Origin: Pedobacter westerhofensis
Lineage (GTDB): Bacteria; Bacteroidota; Bacteroidia; Sphingobacteriales; Sphingobacteriaceae
Direction of reading: 5' to 3'
NCBI RefSeq assembly: GCF_900182595.1
Contig: NZ_FXTN01000002.1
Span: 1 to 64,000, forward strand
Length of the DNA stretch: 64,000 bases
The stretch's first letter is position 1. Each line of letters begins with the position of its first letter. The notes below the pieces were generated by a model. It saw only the letters and a program-made list of their open reading frames with translations, did not search any database and was not told where the DNA came from. The position numbers and the translations under genes are program-made. Below are positions 8,587 to 16,076 of this stretch, piece by piece.

Positions 8587-9378
8587 TTAGCTTAATACTA
8601 ATCCTTCTTTCAGTGCCAATGTATACTTTTCCCTATCAAAGCTATATAAATGTGGTGAGCGGTGTGCGCCGATACTTCGCTTTTCCGTCAGTTTGTTTAA
8701 CAGGCCCAGAGCGATCAGCTTTTTAGGGAAATTACTTACATCCAGTTTTTTGCCCAGCAGGGTTTCATATAGCGCATGGATTTCACTTAATGTGAATTTC
8801 TCTGGTAGCATATTAAGACCAATCGGATAATGGTACAGATGCAGGCGCATGGTATGCAGCGCTTCCTTTACCATTTCGCTGTGATCAAACTCTAAGGGGG
8901 GCAGGCTGCCAATGTCAAACCAGGCGCATTCCGCGATGCTGATATCGGTTTGAAGTACGGTTTCTGAAAAGTCAGTAACTGCATAAAAGCCTACGGAAAT
9001 GGTATGATCCATGAGCCAGTTGCCTTCCCACGATGTCAGCCCGGTAATTTCAAACCACTTCTCTTTGTCAAACTTATTGAATTGAATGCGGTTGGGATCA
9101 CCAAATGTTTTAAACTGCTGCAAAAAGAGATTGTCAAGCCCCGTGTGCATTCTCACATTACGGGACGCAGCCTCCACCAGGGTTTCGCTGCGTTTAATAT
9201 GTCCTCCGGGCAAGCTCCAGCTGCTCATGTTTCTGTGCCTGATCAGCATTAATTTCAGCGTCTGCTCATGATAGCCAAAGATTGCACAGTCTATTGATAC
9301 ATTTGGAATATAATGCAGATGACCGTTAAGTATAAAATCTTTAAATTCTTCTTCCGTTTGCATATTCAAAAGTACCAT
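8587..9378 (-). CDS. Nudix-fold transcriptional regulator (NrtR-like), catalytically degenerate
   Basis: A protein of 263 residues: a Nudix domain (about 25-165) and a C-terminal winged helix (about 180-255). The Nudix box at residues 58-81 begins GGHIKRSETLVEAASRNVR and lacks the REXXEE glutamates needed for hydrolysis; this loss is typical of NrtR/AraR-type regulators that use the fold to sense a nucleotide or sugar metabolite. A perfect 8-1-8 palindrome (9402-9418) lies directly upstream and probably is its operator; the divergent acyltransferase gene shares that region. The ligand cannot be told. An alternative start is Met6 (9363). Confidence 0.85.
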   Translation of the reverse strand: MVLLNMQTEEEFKDFILNGHLHYIPNVSIDCAIFGYHEQTLKLMLIRHRNMSSWSLPGGHIKRSETLVEAASRNVRMHTGLDNLFLQQFKTFGDPNRIQFNKFDKEKWFEITGLTSWEGNWLMDHTISVGFYAVTDFSETVLQTDISIAECAWFDIGSLPPLEFDHSEMVKEALHTMRLHLYHYPIGLNMLPEKFTLSEIHALYETLLGKKLDVSNFPKKLIALGLLNKLTEKRSIGAHRSPHLYSFDREKYTLALKEGLVLS

Positions 9379-9401
9379 TTCAGATGTGGCAAAAAGACTA
9401 A

Positions 9402-9418
9402 TTAGTAAAATTTACTAA
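9402..9418. promoter_or_regulatory. Palindromic operator between the Nudix regulator and acyltransferase genes
   Basis: TTAGTAAA-A-TTTACTAA, perfect 8-bp arms around a single base, 24 bp upstream of the Nudix regulator start. On the plus strand it sits just upstream of TATCTTCG (9433-9440), a near match to the Bacteroidota -7 element, so binding would cover the -33 region of the acyltransferase promoter and suggests repression and autoregulation. The same TTAGT-N7-ACTAA pattern recurs at 6947-6963. Confidence 0.6.
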
Positions 9419-9452
9419 ATATAGGGATTTTGTATCTTCGCCACAGAGTGGA

Positions 9453-9497
9453 ACTAATGGTTGAAAGGCAGATTGAGACTAATCGTTGAAAGGTTGA
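9453..9497. repeat. Imperfect direct repeat in the acyltransferase leader
   Basis: ACTAATGGTTGAAAGGCAGA and ACTAATCGTTGAAAGGTTGA are two 20-base units spaced 25 bases apart (16 or more identities) in the 5' leader. The first contains an ATG opening a 10-codon frame (MVERQIETNR) that ends in the second unit. It could be a leader peptide or a chance duplication. Confidence 0.4.
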
Positions 9498-9593
9498 TCC
9501 GTATTGTTGGTGGCGTACTGGATTTATTCTGTTTCTTTGCTACAGGCTCAGAAGCATGTTTTTAATGCAGGATGAGCAAGGAGAACTAACCAG

Positions 9594-10685
9594 ATGAATA
9601 CCGTACAATCCGATCAGACCATTTTAAAAACCAGGCAACATTTTGAAATCCTTGATGGATTACGGGGCATTGCGGCCATTGCTGTAGTTATTTTCCATTT
9701 TATGGAATTTGCCGTTCCCGATTATAAGGACAATTTTATTGCACACAGTTACCTGGCGGTCGATTTCTTTTTCTGCCTTTCAGGTTTTGTAATTGCCTAC
9801 GCGTATGACAGCAGGGTAGAGCGCATGGGCGTGCTACGGTTTATTCAATCGCGGCTGATCCGTTTGCACGTGCTTGTAGTGATTGGTGCGGTAATCGGCC
9901 TGCTCGCTTTTATATTTGATCCTTTCAGCAATCTTTATGAGGGCTATGGATCAGGCAAAACGTTGCTCATGTTCCTTTCTGCTGGTTTGATGATCCCATA
10001 CCCACTGGTGCATGAGCGCTATTTTAACCTCTTTCATCTTAATCCGCCAACATGGTCACTTTTCTGGGAATATATTGCGAACATTTTTTATGTTTTTATA
10101 CTCTACAAAATAAAAAAACCATTATTATACGCACTGGTATTCATTGCGGCCCTGCTGCTTATTTATGAAGCCCATTTTGCAGGGAACCTGGCAGTAGGAT
10201 TTGGGGGTGAAAACTTTTTCGGTGGGGGCATCAGGATGTTTTATTCCTTTCTTGCAGGTATAGTGGTTTACCGCAACAGCTGGATGATCAAATCGTCTTT
10301 AAACTTTCTGGTGATGGGCATCTTACTGTTTGCTGTCTTTTTAATTCCCTTTCATGATAAAGCTAATGCGATAATAGATTCAGCAGTTGCTATCATTTAT
10401 TTTCCGTTTTTGGTTGCCCTGGGGGCAGGAGCAGGTCTGCATACTGTTTATAATAAGGTCTGTAAGTTCCTGGGGGATATTTCTTATCCCTTATATATGA
10501 TCCATTATCCTTTTCTTTGGATTTTCCTGAGTTATGTAGAAGCGAAAAAACCGCCGATGAATGAAATGGTGGTGATCATCAGTATATCAATATTTTTATT
10601 AATTGGGATGGCTTATTTGGTCATGATCTATATTGATGCGCCTATCCGTAAATATTTGAATGCGAAAATCAGAAAAAGTATTTAG
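9594..10685 (+). CDS. Membrane acyltransferase (OafA/YrhL, Acyl_transf_3 family)
   Basis: A protein of 363 residues with about ten membrane helices. The N-terminal motif HFEILDGLRGIAAIAVVIFHF carries the family's conserved Arg and His, and AVDFFFCLSGFVIAYAY and PTWSLFWEYIANI are typical of O-acyltransferases that move acetyl or other acyl groups onto surface sugars or similar acceptors. There is no fused SGNH domain. Transcription probably starts near 9446, giving a leader of about 150 nt with a direct repeat, under the Nudix-regulator palindrome. The acceptor is unknown. Confidence 0.9.
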   Translation: MNTVQSDQTILKTRQHFEILDGLRGIAAIAVVIFHFMEFAVPDYKDNFIAHSYLAVDFFFCLSGFVIAYAYDSRVERMGVLRFIQSRLIRLHVLVVIGAVIGLLAFIFDPFSNLYEGYGSGKTLLMFLSAGLMIPYPLVHERYFNLFHLNPPTWSLFWEYIANIFYVFILYKIKKPLLYALVFIAALLLIYEAHFAGNLAVGFGGENFFGGGIRMFYSFLAGIVVYRNSWMIKSSLNFLVMGILLFAVFLIPFHDKANAIIDSAVAIIYFPFLVALGAGAGLHTVYNKVCKFLGDISYPLYMIHYPFLWIFLSYVEAKKPPMNEMVVIISISIFLLIGMAYLVMIYIDAPIRKYLNAKIRKSI

Positions 10686-10817
10686 ATAAAAATTGTGTCG
10701 CTACCACCAGCCAGCTGTTCCAGATCAATATTTACATTTTTGACAATATTAGCTTACTTTTTATAGAAAAATTGGATAACCCGCCCACTTGTTTTATATT
10801 TAATTAAAGCTATAAAA

Positions 10818-11552
10818 ATGCCAAACTTAATACAAGTATCAATTCCGCCCTTAACTGAGGCCAGCTACCTGCGGAACATTCCAAGCCTCAGCAAAGGAAT
10901 GCAACTTAAACTCACTAACAATGTGACGTTTTTTGTGGGTGAAAATGGCTCAGGGAAATCTACACTGCTTGAAGGTATTGCCGAACGCTGCGGGTTTAGC
11001 CTGAGAGGCGGAAACAGAAACCACAATCTGAATACAGGCTATCGCTTTGACGGATATGAATCGCCACTGGCAGACCTGCTGGAATTATCCTGGTCGCCAC
11101 GGAAGATCAACGATGGTTTTTTTATGCGGGCAGAAAGCTTTTTCAATTTCGCTTCCTATATAGATGAGCTCGCAAAAGAGGATGCCCGGATTCTGCAGGC
11201 ATATGGCGGAAAATCACTGAATGAGCAATCGCATGGGGAGTCGTTCCTCGCTTTATTTAACAATCAGTTTGAATCGGGCATTTACATTCTTGACGAGCCT
11301 GAAGCAGCACTGTCGCCGGCAAGGGTATTAGCTTTTATGGCGGTTATCCATCAACTGGATATCACTGGCCGGGCGCAATTCCTGATCGCTACCCATTCCC
11401 CTTTGCTGATCTGCTATCCCGGAGCAACGATTTACCAGTTTGATGACGAGGGCGTGAGGGAAACCCATTATGAAGATACGGAACATTTTAGCCTGACCAA
11501 AGCCTTTTTGAACAATCCTAAACTGTACCTGCACCATCTGATGAATGGCTGA
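10818..11552 (+). CDS. AAA/ABC-type ATPase, stand-alone
   Basis: A protein of 244 residues. Walker A is GENGSGKST at residues 41-49, a signature-like SHGESFLALF follows, then Walker B in IYILDEPEAALSP, and a switch histidine in ATHSPLL. It is a soluble ABC-class ATPase of the kind annotated as AAA family ATPase or predicted ATPase; no partner permease is adjacent. It overlaps the convergent CPBP gene by 35 bp at the 3' ends. The function is not assignable from sequence. Confidence 0.85.
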   Translation: MPNLIQVSIPPLTEASYLRNIPSLSKGMQLKLTNNVTFFVGENGSGKSTLLEGIAERCGFSLRGGNRNHNLNTGYRFDGYESPLADLLELSWSPRKINDGFFMRAESFFNFASYIDELAKEDARILQAYGGKSLNEQSHGESFLALFNNQFESGIYILDEPEAALSPARVLAFMAVIHQLDITGRAQFLIATHSPLLICYPGATIYQFDDEGVRETHYEDTEHFSLTKAFLNNPKLYLHHLMNG

Positions 11553-12429
11553 TAAAACGGGAGCTCTGCTGACCCAGTTCCTTCCTCCTGGTCCAGAAGT
11601 AAATGGCACAGATCAGGGTTACAACAGCAAGCGCCGCCCCAAACTCGTCTATGAAATAACTGGTTTTGCTGCTGGTAACGATGGTGATGGGTGTAAAAAA
11701 GCTTTGTACAAATAAATTGTGGCTGGCATGCAGCATTACCGGGGCCCATAAGCTGCCGGATTTTAGCCTGAACCAGGTATAAATAAAACTTGCGCTAACT
11801 ACTGCTACGGTAAAACAGGTTAATCCATACCAGACTGGAGTGCCGCCATTATAATGCCCCCAGATAATCAAAGGGTAGTGCCACAAGGCCCATATGCCGC
11901 CACCAATCAGCGAGGTATACGTATAGCTTGTCACATTATTTAAATGCGGCACTAAAAATCCGCGCCAGCCTATCTCTTCGCCCAGGGCGGTAGACATGCT
12001 TCCAAACAAGCCAATTACGCCGTTGACGATAAAAAATAATACGATAAACACGCCCGGAGGAAGGTTGCTCCAGCCCAGTGATTTTGCCGCTTCAGCAACA
12101 AATTCCTTGTTGTAGAACCCTCCCCATCCGGCAAACCATATGATCAGATAAGCGATGAGTGCATAGCCCAAAGGAATAAGATAAGCCCAAAGCAAATATT
12201 TTGGCTTGCCCCATTTCCAGGCAAGATCACTGATCTTATATTTCATGATCCTGCAGGTGATCCAGGTGGCGAGGGCCGGGCACCACATAATGCCATATCC
12301 ATAAATTCTGCCGCCGATGCGGCCTTCGCCGGAGTGAAGGGTTAATATCCAGACGATAGCGCTCAGGGCTAAAGTCAGCACCAGAAATATTCCGATCGCT
12401 TTTTTACTCTGTGATGTAGAAATGTCCAT
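11518..12429 (-). CDS. CPBP-family intramembrane glutamic endopeptidase (Abi/CAAX protease-like)
   Basis: A protein of 303 residues from the chosen ATG at 12429 (a longer frame starts at 12459). It is multi-pass with the CPBP motif 1 EEIGWRGF (Glu151, Glu152, Arg156) and motif 2 in WALWHYPLIIWGH (His at about 187); these form the membrane-embedded active site of Rce1-like proteases. Bacterial members are linked to bacteriocin immunity, abortive infection or prenyl-protein processing; none is evident here. It converges with the ATPase gene, overlapping by 35 bp. Confidence 0.85.
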   Translation of the reverse strand: MDISTSQSKKAIGIFLVLTLALSAIVWILTLHSGEGRIGGRIYGYGIMWCPALATWITCRIMKYKISDLAWKWGKPKYLLWAYLIPLGYALIAYLIIWFAGWGGFYNKEFVAEAAKSLGWSNLPPGVFIVLFFIVNGVIGLFGSMSTALGEEIGWRGFLVPHLNNVTSYTYTSLIGGGIWALWHYPLIIWGHYNGGTPVWYGLTCFTVAVVSASFIYTWFRLKSGSLWAPVMLHASHNLFVQSFFTPITIVTSSKTSYFIDEFGAALAVVTLICAIYFWTRRKELGQQSSRFISHSSDGAGTV

Positions 12430-12519
12430 TTGCGTGATATAAAACTGCCGGCCTCTCATTTAAACATATAGCATCGTACAGCAGCGGATTTCAAAGGTAA
12501 AACTAAAATAAAAATCTGC

Positions 12520-12565
12520 TTTTCACTTAAGTGAAAAATTTGCAGCAGATATCGGGTGAAATTTG
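12520..12565 (+). promoter_or_regulatory. ACTTAAGT-type activator site and -7 element, site b
   Basis: TTTTCACTTAAGTGAAAAA (core 12525-12532, centre 12528.5), near-perfect palindrome, then GAAATTTG at 12558-12565. Centre-to-element distance is 29.5 bp. The predicted start near 12570 gives a 33-nt leader to the peroxiredoxin ATG. Confidence 0.75.
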
Positions 12566-12602
12566 AAGCATCAAATAAATATACAAAGCAAAAAAGAAAG
12601 TT

Positions 12603-13154
12603 ATGAAAATTAAATCAAAAAAATCCGCATTAGCTGCACTGGCAATGGTCCTTTGCACTGTAACCTTTAGCGCCTCTAAAGTAGCCGCACAGGAAACTTT
12701 AAAAAAAGGCGATAAAGCGCCAAACTTTACCCTGAAAGATCAGGATGGAAATGATTTCCAGTTGGCTGACCATATCGGGAAACAAAAAGTAGTTATCTTT
12801 TTCTACCCTAAGGATGAAAGTGCAGTTTGCACCAAAGAAGCCTGTGCTTTCCGGGATGCTTATGCGAAATACAATGATGCCAATGCACTTGTTGTGGGCA
12901 TTAACGGTGGTACAGTAGAAAGCCACAAAGCTTTTCAAAGCAAGGAACACCTGCCATTCCAGTTGTTAAGCGATCCTGGTAACCAGGTGCTTGGAATGTT
13001 TGGCGTTAAAGAACAGGCTTTTGGTGAGATGAAACTTACCGGCCGCGAAACCTTCGTGATTGGCAAAGACGGAAAAATTGTTTACAGTTTCCGCGACTTC
13101 ATGAAAGGCGATGAACATTCTAAACAGGTACTGACTTACCTGAACAGCAAATAG
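12603..13154 (+). CDS. Exported peroxiredoxin of the PrxQ/Bcp type
   Basis: A protein of 183 residues: a signal peptide (about 1-30, ending SKVAAQ) and a redoxin domain (33-183). The peroxidatic Cys76 in ESAVCTKEACAF and the resolving Cys81 form the C-X4-C arrangement of PrxQ/Bcp peroxiredoxins. It reduces hydroperoxides in the envelope and needs a thiol donor. The DsbD-type reductase and thioredoxin encoded directly downstream are good candidates. It has its own ACTTAAGT site and terminator, so it is a separate member of the regulon. Confidence 0.92.
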   Translation: MKIKSKKSALAALAMVLCTVTFSASKVAAQETLKKGDKAPNFTLKDQDGNDFQLADHIGKQKVVIFFYPKDESAVCTKEACAFRDAYAKYNDANALVVGINGGTVESHKAFQSKEHLPFQLLSDPGNQVLGMFGVKEQAFGEMKLTGRETFVIGKDGKIVYSFRDFMKGDEHSKQVLTYLNSK

Positions 13155-13176
13155 TCTTAAAATAGGTGATGATTGG

Positions 13177-13207
13177 GCCGTGTACAGTATTGTACCGGCT
13201 TTTTTTA
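13177..13207 (+). terminator. Rho-independent terminator after the peroxiredoxin gene
   Basis: GCCG-TGTAC (13177-13185) pairs with GTAC-CGGC (13192-13199), one bulged T, followed by seven T. It separates the peroxiredoxin transcript from the next ACTTAAGT promoter. Confidence 0.75.
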
Positions 13208-13230
13208 TTTACTGTCATTTTTCTTCCCGG

Positions 13231-13275
13231 TTTAACCTTAGTGAAAATTTGCCGGTTGGATACTCAGCAGATTTG
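13231..13275 (+). promoter_or_regulatory. ACTTAAGT-type activator site and -7 element, site c
   Basis: TTTAACCTTAGTGAAAAT (core ACCTTAGT 13235-13242, centre 13238.5; two changes from the palindrome core) and CAGATTTG at 13268-13275. Centre-to-element distance is again 29.5 bp. The predicted start near 13280 gives an 89-nt leader to the DsbD-type gene. Confidence 0.7.
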
Positions 13276-13368
13276 TATCAGCGGAAAGGTTCATCACTGC
13301 TAAACCAGGCGGGGAGCGCTCTTGAGAACTGCTAAAGAAAACAACGAACGAAAAAGACAATTACTCAG

Positions 13369-15348
13369 ATGAGAAAATTAATTTTAATGCTTTTTTGCCT
13401 GCTGAGCATGCAGGCATTTGCAAAGATCGATACACCGGTACACTGGAAGTTCAAATCTGCCAGTACAGGTAAGGATCAATATGCGGTAACTTTTACTGCT
13501 ACGATTGACAAGGGATGGCATATGTACTCGCAGTTTCTGAAAAGCGGCGGACCGGTGCCAACATCTTTTAAATTTGATAACCTACCTTCTGCTTCGCTGC
13601 TGGGCAAGGTAACAGAAAAGCCTGCAGCCTTAAAGGGTTACGACCAATCCTTTGGGATGACCATTGAATACCATGAGAATGAGGTAACTTTCACGCAGAT
13701 TGTCCGCAGTACGGATGAGAAAGCCCACCTTACAGGCACCTTAACCTATATGGTTTGCAGTGGCCAGAAATGTTTACCGCCCAGCGATATCAACTTTGAT
13801 ATTCCTGTATCGGGGGCTTTGATTGCAGACGGAAACCAGGCCACACGACCTGAAAAGCAAAAGGTTACAGCACCAGCTCAGGCGCCTGTACAGTCTATGG
13901 CTGATGCGGATCATTCGCTGCTGGGCATATTTATTGCCGGCTTTCTCGGTGGGCTCGCAGCATTCTTTCTGCCCTGTATCTACCCGATGGTGCCGCTCAC
14001 GGTATCATTTTTTACAAAAAGATCAGGGACACGTGGACAGGGGATCAGAGCTGCGGTCATCTATGGATTGTCTATCATCACGATTTATGTGGGGCTCGGC
14101 CTCCTGATCACCGGTATTTTTGGAGCCTCGGCACTGAATGAGGCAGCAAGCAGCGCCTCTTTTAACCTGCTGTTTTTTGCGATTCTGCTGGTTTTTGCCT
14201 TTTCATTTATGGGCGCGTTCGAAATTACGCTGCCATCTTTTTTTGTGAACAAGATCGATCAGAAGTCGGAAAGTGGCGGCTGGATAGGGCTGTTCTTTAT
14301 GGCTTTCACACTTGCGCTGGTTTCATTCTCCTGTACCGGCCCGCTGATCGGCACATTGCTGGTAGAGGCTGTAAGCAAGGGCACATATCTCGGCCCTGCC
14401 CTGGGGATGTTTGGTTTCTCGCTGGCATTATCCCTGCCTTTTACTGCTTTCGCAATCTTCCCATCATGGCTCAAAGCCCTGCCTAAATCGGGCGGCTGGC
14501 TGAACTCGGTAAAAGTTTCGCTGGGCCTGCTGGAACTGGCGCTGGCTTTCAAATACCTCACTAATGTTGATCTGGCTTACCACTGGGGATTGCTGAGCCG
14601 CGACCTCTTCCTGGGGATCTGGATCATTATCTTCGGCACGCTTGCCTTCTACCTTCTTGGCAAAATCAGGTTAAACCATGATACGGAGGTAACTTCATTG
14701 CCCTTGCCACGACTGGTCCTGGCGATGGCGACAATGGTATTTATCGTCTATCTGATTCCCGGACTTTTCGGCGCGCCCCTCAAAGCAATCAGCGGCTGGT
14801 TGCCGCCACAGAGCACGCAGCAGTTTACGCTGACAGGCAACGGCCCGGCAGCAGATGCACCGCCCTCAACAGGTCATAAGTATGCCGGCCTGTTCCATGC
14901 TCCGGATAACATTGATGCATTTTATGATTATGAAGAGGGCTTGGCCTATGCAAAAAAAGTGAATAAACCTGTTTTACTGGATTTTACAGGCTGGAGCTGT
15001 ACCAACTGCCGGAAAATGGAAGCCTCGGTATGGTCTGACCCGCAGGTGCTGAAAAGGCTTAAAAACGACTATGTGCTGATCTCCCTGTATGTGGATGACA
15101 GAACGGGGCTTAGCGAATCGGAAAAATACACCTCCAAAGTTTCCTCAAAATACATCAAGACACTCGGACAAAAATGGAGCGACCTGCAGGAAGCACAGTT
15201 CAATACCAATGCGCAGCCATTTTATGTAGTACTGGAGCCTAACGGGAAACCGGCTGCGGAACCAAGGGCGTTTGACCTGGATATAGATGCTTATACCAGC
15301 TTCCTCGATAAGGGCATTATGGCTGCCAAAAAATCTGTCTCATTGTAA
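13369..15348 (+). CDS. DsbD-type thiol:disulfide reductase with C-terminal thioredoxin domain
   Basis: A protein of 659 residues. It has a signal peptide (1-18), an N-terminal DsbD-alpha-like domain (about 20-145) with a cysteine pair in MVCSGQKCLPP, an eight-helix electron-conducting membrane domain (about 180-470) with the redox cysteines in FFLPCIYPMVP and SCTGPLIGTLL, and a thioredoxin-like domain (about 510-655) with WSCTNCRK (Cys544, Cys547). The full DsbD path is present: electrons move from cytoplasmic thioredoxin through the membrane to envelope proteins. It is followed 17 bp later by a secreted thioredoxin, so the two form an operon behind site c. Confidence 0.93.
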   Translation: MRKLILMLFCLLSMQAFAKIDTPVHWKFKSASTGKDQYAVTFTATIDKGWHMYSQFLKSGGPVPTSFKFDNLPSASLLGKVTEKPAALKGYDQSFGMTIEYHENEVTFTQIVRSTDEKAHLTGTLTYMVCSGQKCLPPSDINFDIPVSGALIADGNQATRPEKQKVTAPAQAPVQSMADADHSLLGIFIAGFLGGLAAFFLPCIYPMVPLTVSFFTKRSGTRGQGIRAAVIYGLSIITIYVGLGLLITGIFGASALNEAASSASFNLLFFAILLVFAFSFMGAFEITLPSFFVNKIDQKSESGGWIGLFFMAFTLALVSFSCTGPLIGTLLVEAVSKGTYLGPALGMFGFSLALSLPFTAFAIFPSWLKALPKSGGWLNSVKVSLGLLELALAFKYLTNVDLAYHWGLLSRDLFLGIWIIIFGTLAFYLLGKIRLNHDTEVTSLPLPRLVLAMATMVFIVYLIPGLFGAPLKAISGWLPPQSTQQFTLTGNGPAADAPPSTGHKYAGLFHAPDNIDAFYDYEEGLAYAKKVNKPVLLDFTGWSCTNCRKMEASVWSDPQVLKRLKNDYVLISLYVDDRTGLSESEKYTSKVSSKYIKTLGQKWSDLQEAQFNTNAQPFYVVLEPNGKPAAEPRAFDLDIDAYTSFLDKGIMAAKKSVSL

Positions 15349-15365
15349 CATTTAATTTAATATAT

Positions 15366-15836
15366 ATGAAAAATCAATTTTTTAAATACAGCCTGCTGTT
15401 GTTCTGCACCATGCTGATTACCGGAATCTCTTCATTTAAAGCCAATGCACAGCAAAGCGCTGCAGGGCAGGAAATCAGGTTTAGCACAAAGACTTATAAA
15501 GAGGTTTTAGCTGCCGCCAAAGCCAGTCATAAAATGGTATTTGTTGATGCCTATGCCACATGGTGCTCGCCCTGTAAGGAACTGCATAAAACTACTTTCA
15601 GGGATCCCAGGACTGTGGCTTACTTCAACAGGCATTTTATCAATTACACGGTTGACGTAGAAAAAGGCGAGGGGATTAACCTGGCCATGACCTGGCAGAT
15701 CGAAGGATTGCCAACCCTCCTGATCGTAAATGAAAATGGTAAAGTGGTAGCCAATCACACAGGCTATGTGAATGGTAGCGGACTCATGCAGTTTGCACTG
15801 GAAGCTACAGAAAGCAGCAAGCCAAAAGCCAAATAG
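15366..15836 (+). CDS. Exported thioredoxin-like protein
   Basis: A protein of 156 residues: a signal peptide (about 1-29, ending FKANAQ) and a thioredoxin fold with the redox motif WCSPC (Cys67, Cys70) and a cis-Pro-like EGLPTLLIV. It is probably reduced by the DsbD-type protein encoded 17 bp upstream and passes electrons to envelope peroxiredoxins or other substrates. It is the second gene of that operon. No terminator is seen directly after it; the site-d promoter starts 15 bp downstream. Confidence 0.9.
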   Translation: MKNQFFKYSLLLFCTMLITGISSFKANAQQSAAGQEIRFSTKTYKEVLAAAKASHKMVFVDAYATWCSPCKELHKTTFRDPRTVAYFNRHFINYTVDVEKGEGINLAMTWQIEGLPTLLIVNENGKVVANHTGYVNGSGLMQFALEATESSKPKAK

Positions 15837-15853
15837 CAAATTTTTCCTTTGGG

Positions 15854-15899
15854 TTTTAACTTAAGTTAAAATCCAAAGGAAAAATAAGGCTAAAATTTG
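15854..15899 (+). promoter_or_regulatory. ACTTAAGT-type activator site and -7 element, site d (drives an RNA, not a protein gene)
   Basis: TTTTAACTTAAGTTAAAAT (core 15859-15866, centre 15862.5), perfect palindrome, and AAAATTTG at 15892-15899. Centre-to-element distance is 29.5 bp. The predicted start is near 15904. No recognisable protein gene follows on this strand; the next structure is a run of hairpins ending in a terminator at 16065. Confidence 0.75.
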
Positions 15900-15903
15900 C
15901 TTC

Positions 15904-16065
15904 CATAAACCTGCAGAGAAAAACGTATTAATGAAATCCCGGACTCTCGTCTGGGAATGCTCCTTTAATGTGGTAGGATAAAAGGAGCGCATCACGCTGT
16001 TGGCGTTGTGGTAGGCGCAGCACGTGATGCATTGGCCAGGGACTGAATTGTTCCTGGCCTTTTTT
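15904..16065 (+). ncRNA. Predicted structured small RNA of the thiol-stress regulon
   Basis: About 162 nt between a site-d promoter and an intrinsic terminator. After a 33-nt unpaired 5' stretch come four consecutive hairpins with almost no bases between them. TCCCGGAC/GTCTGGGA (15937-15944/15949-15956, one G-U, 4-base loop). GCTCCTTT/AAAGGAGC (15959-15966/15981-15988, perfect). GCATCACG/CGTGATGC (15989-15996/16023-16030, perfect, plus inner CTG/CAG). GGCCAGG/CCTGGCC (16034-16040/16053-16059) then six T. The only small frame is a 16-codon one from 15931 (MKSRTLVWECSFNVVG), without a clear ribosome site. By analogy with Fnr- or CRP-activated small RNAs it may repress mRNAs. Targets are unknown. 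Confidence 0.7.
16034..16065 (+). terminator. Rho-independent terminator of the small RNA
   Basis: GGCCAGGGA (16034-16042) pairs with TTCCTGGCC (16051-16059), 9 bp with one G-U, followed by TTTTTT (16060-16065). The T tract is on the plus strand only, so it serves a plus-strand transcript. Confidence 0.85.
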
Positions 16066-16076
16066 ACATCTGGCCA

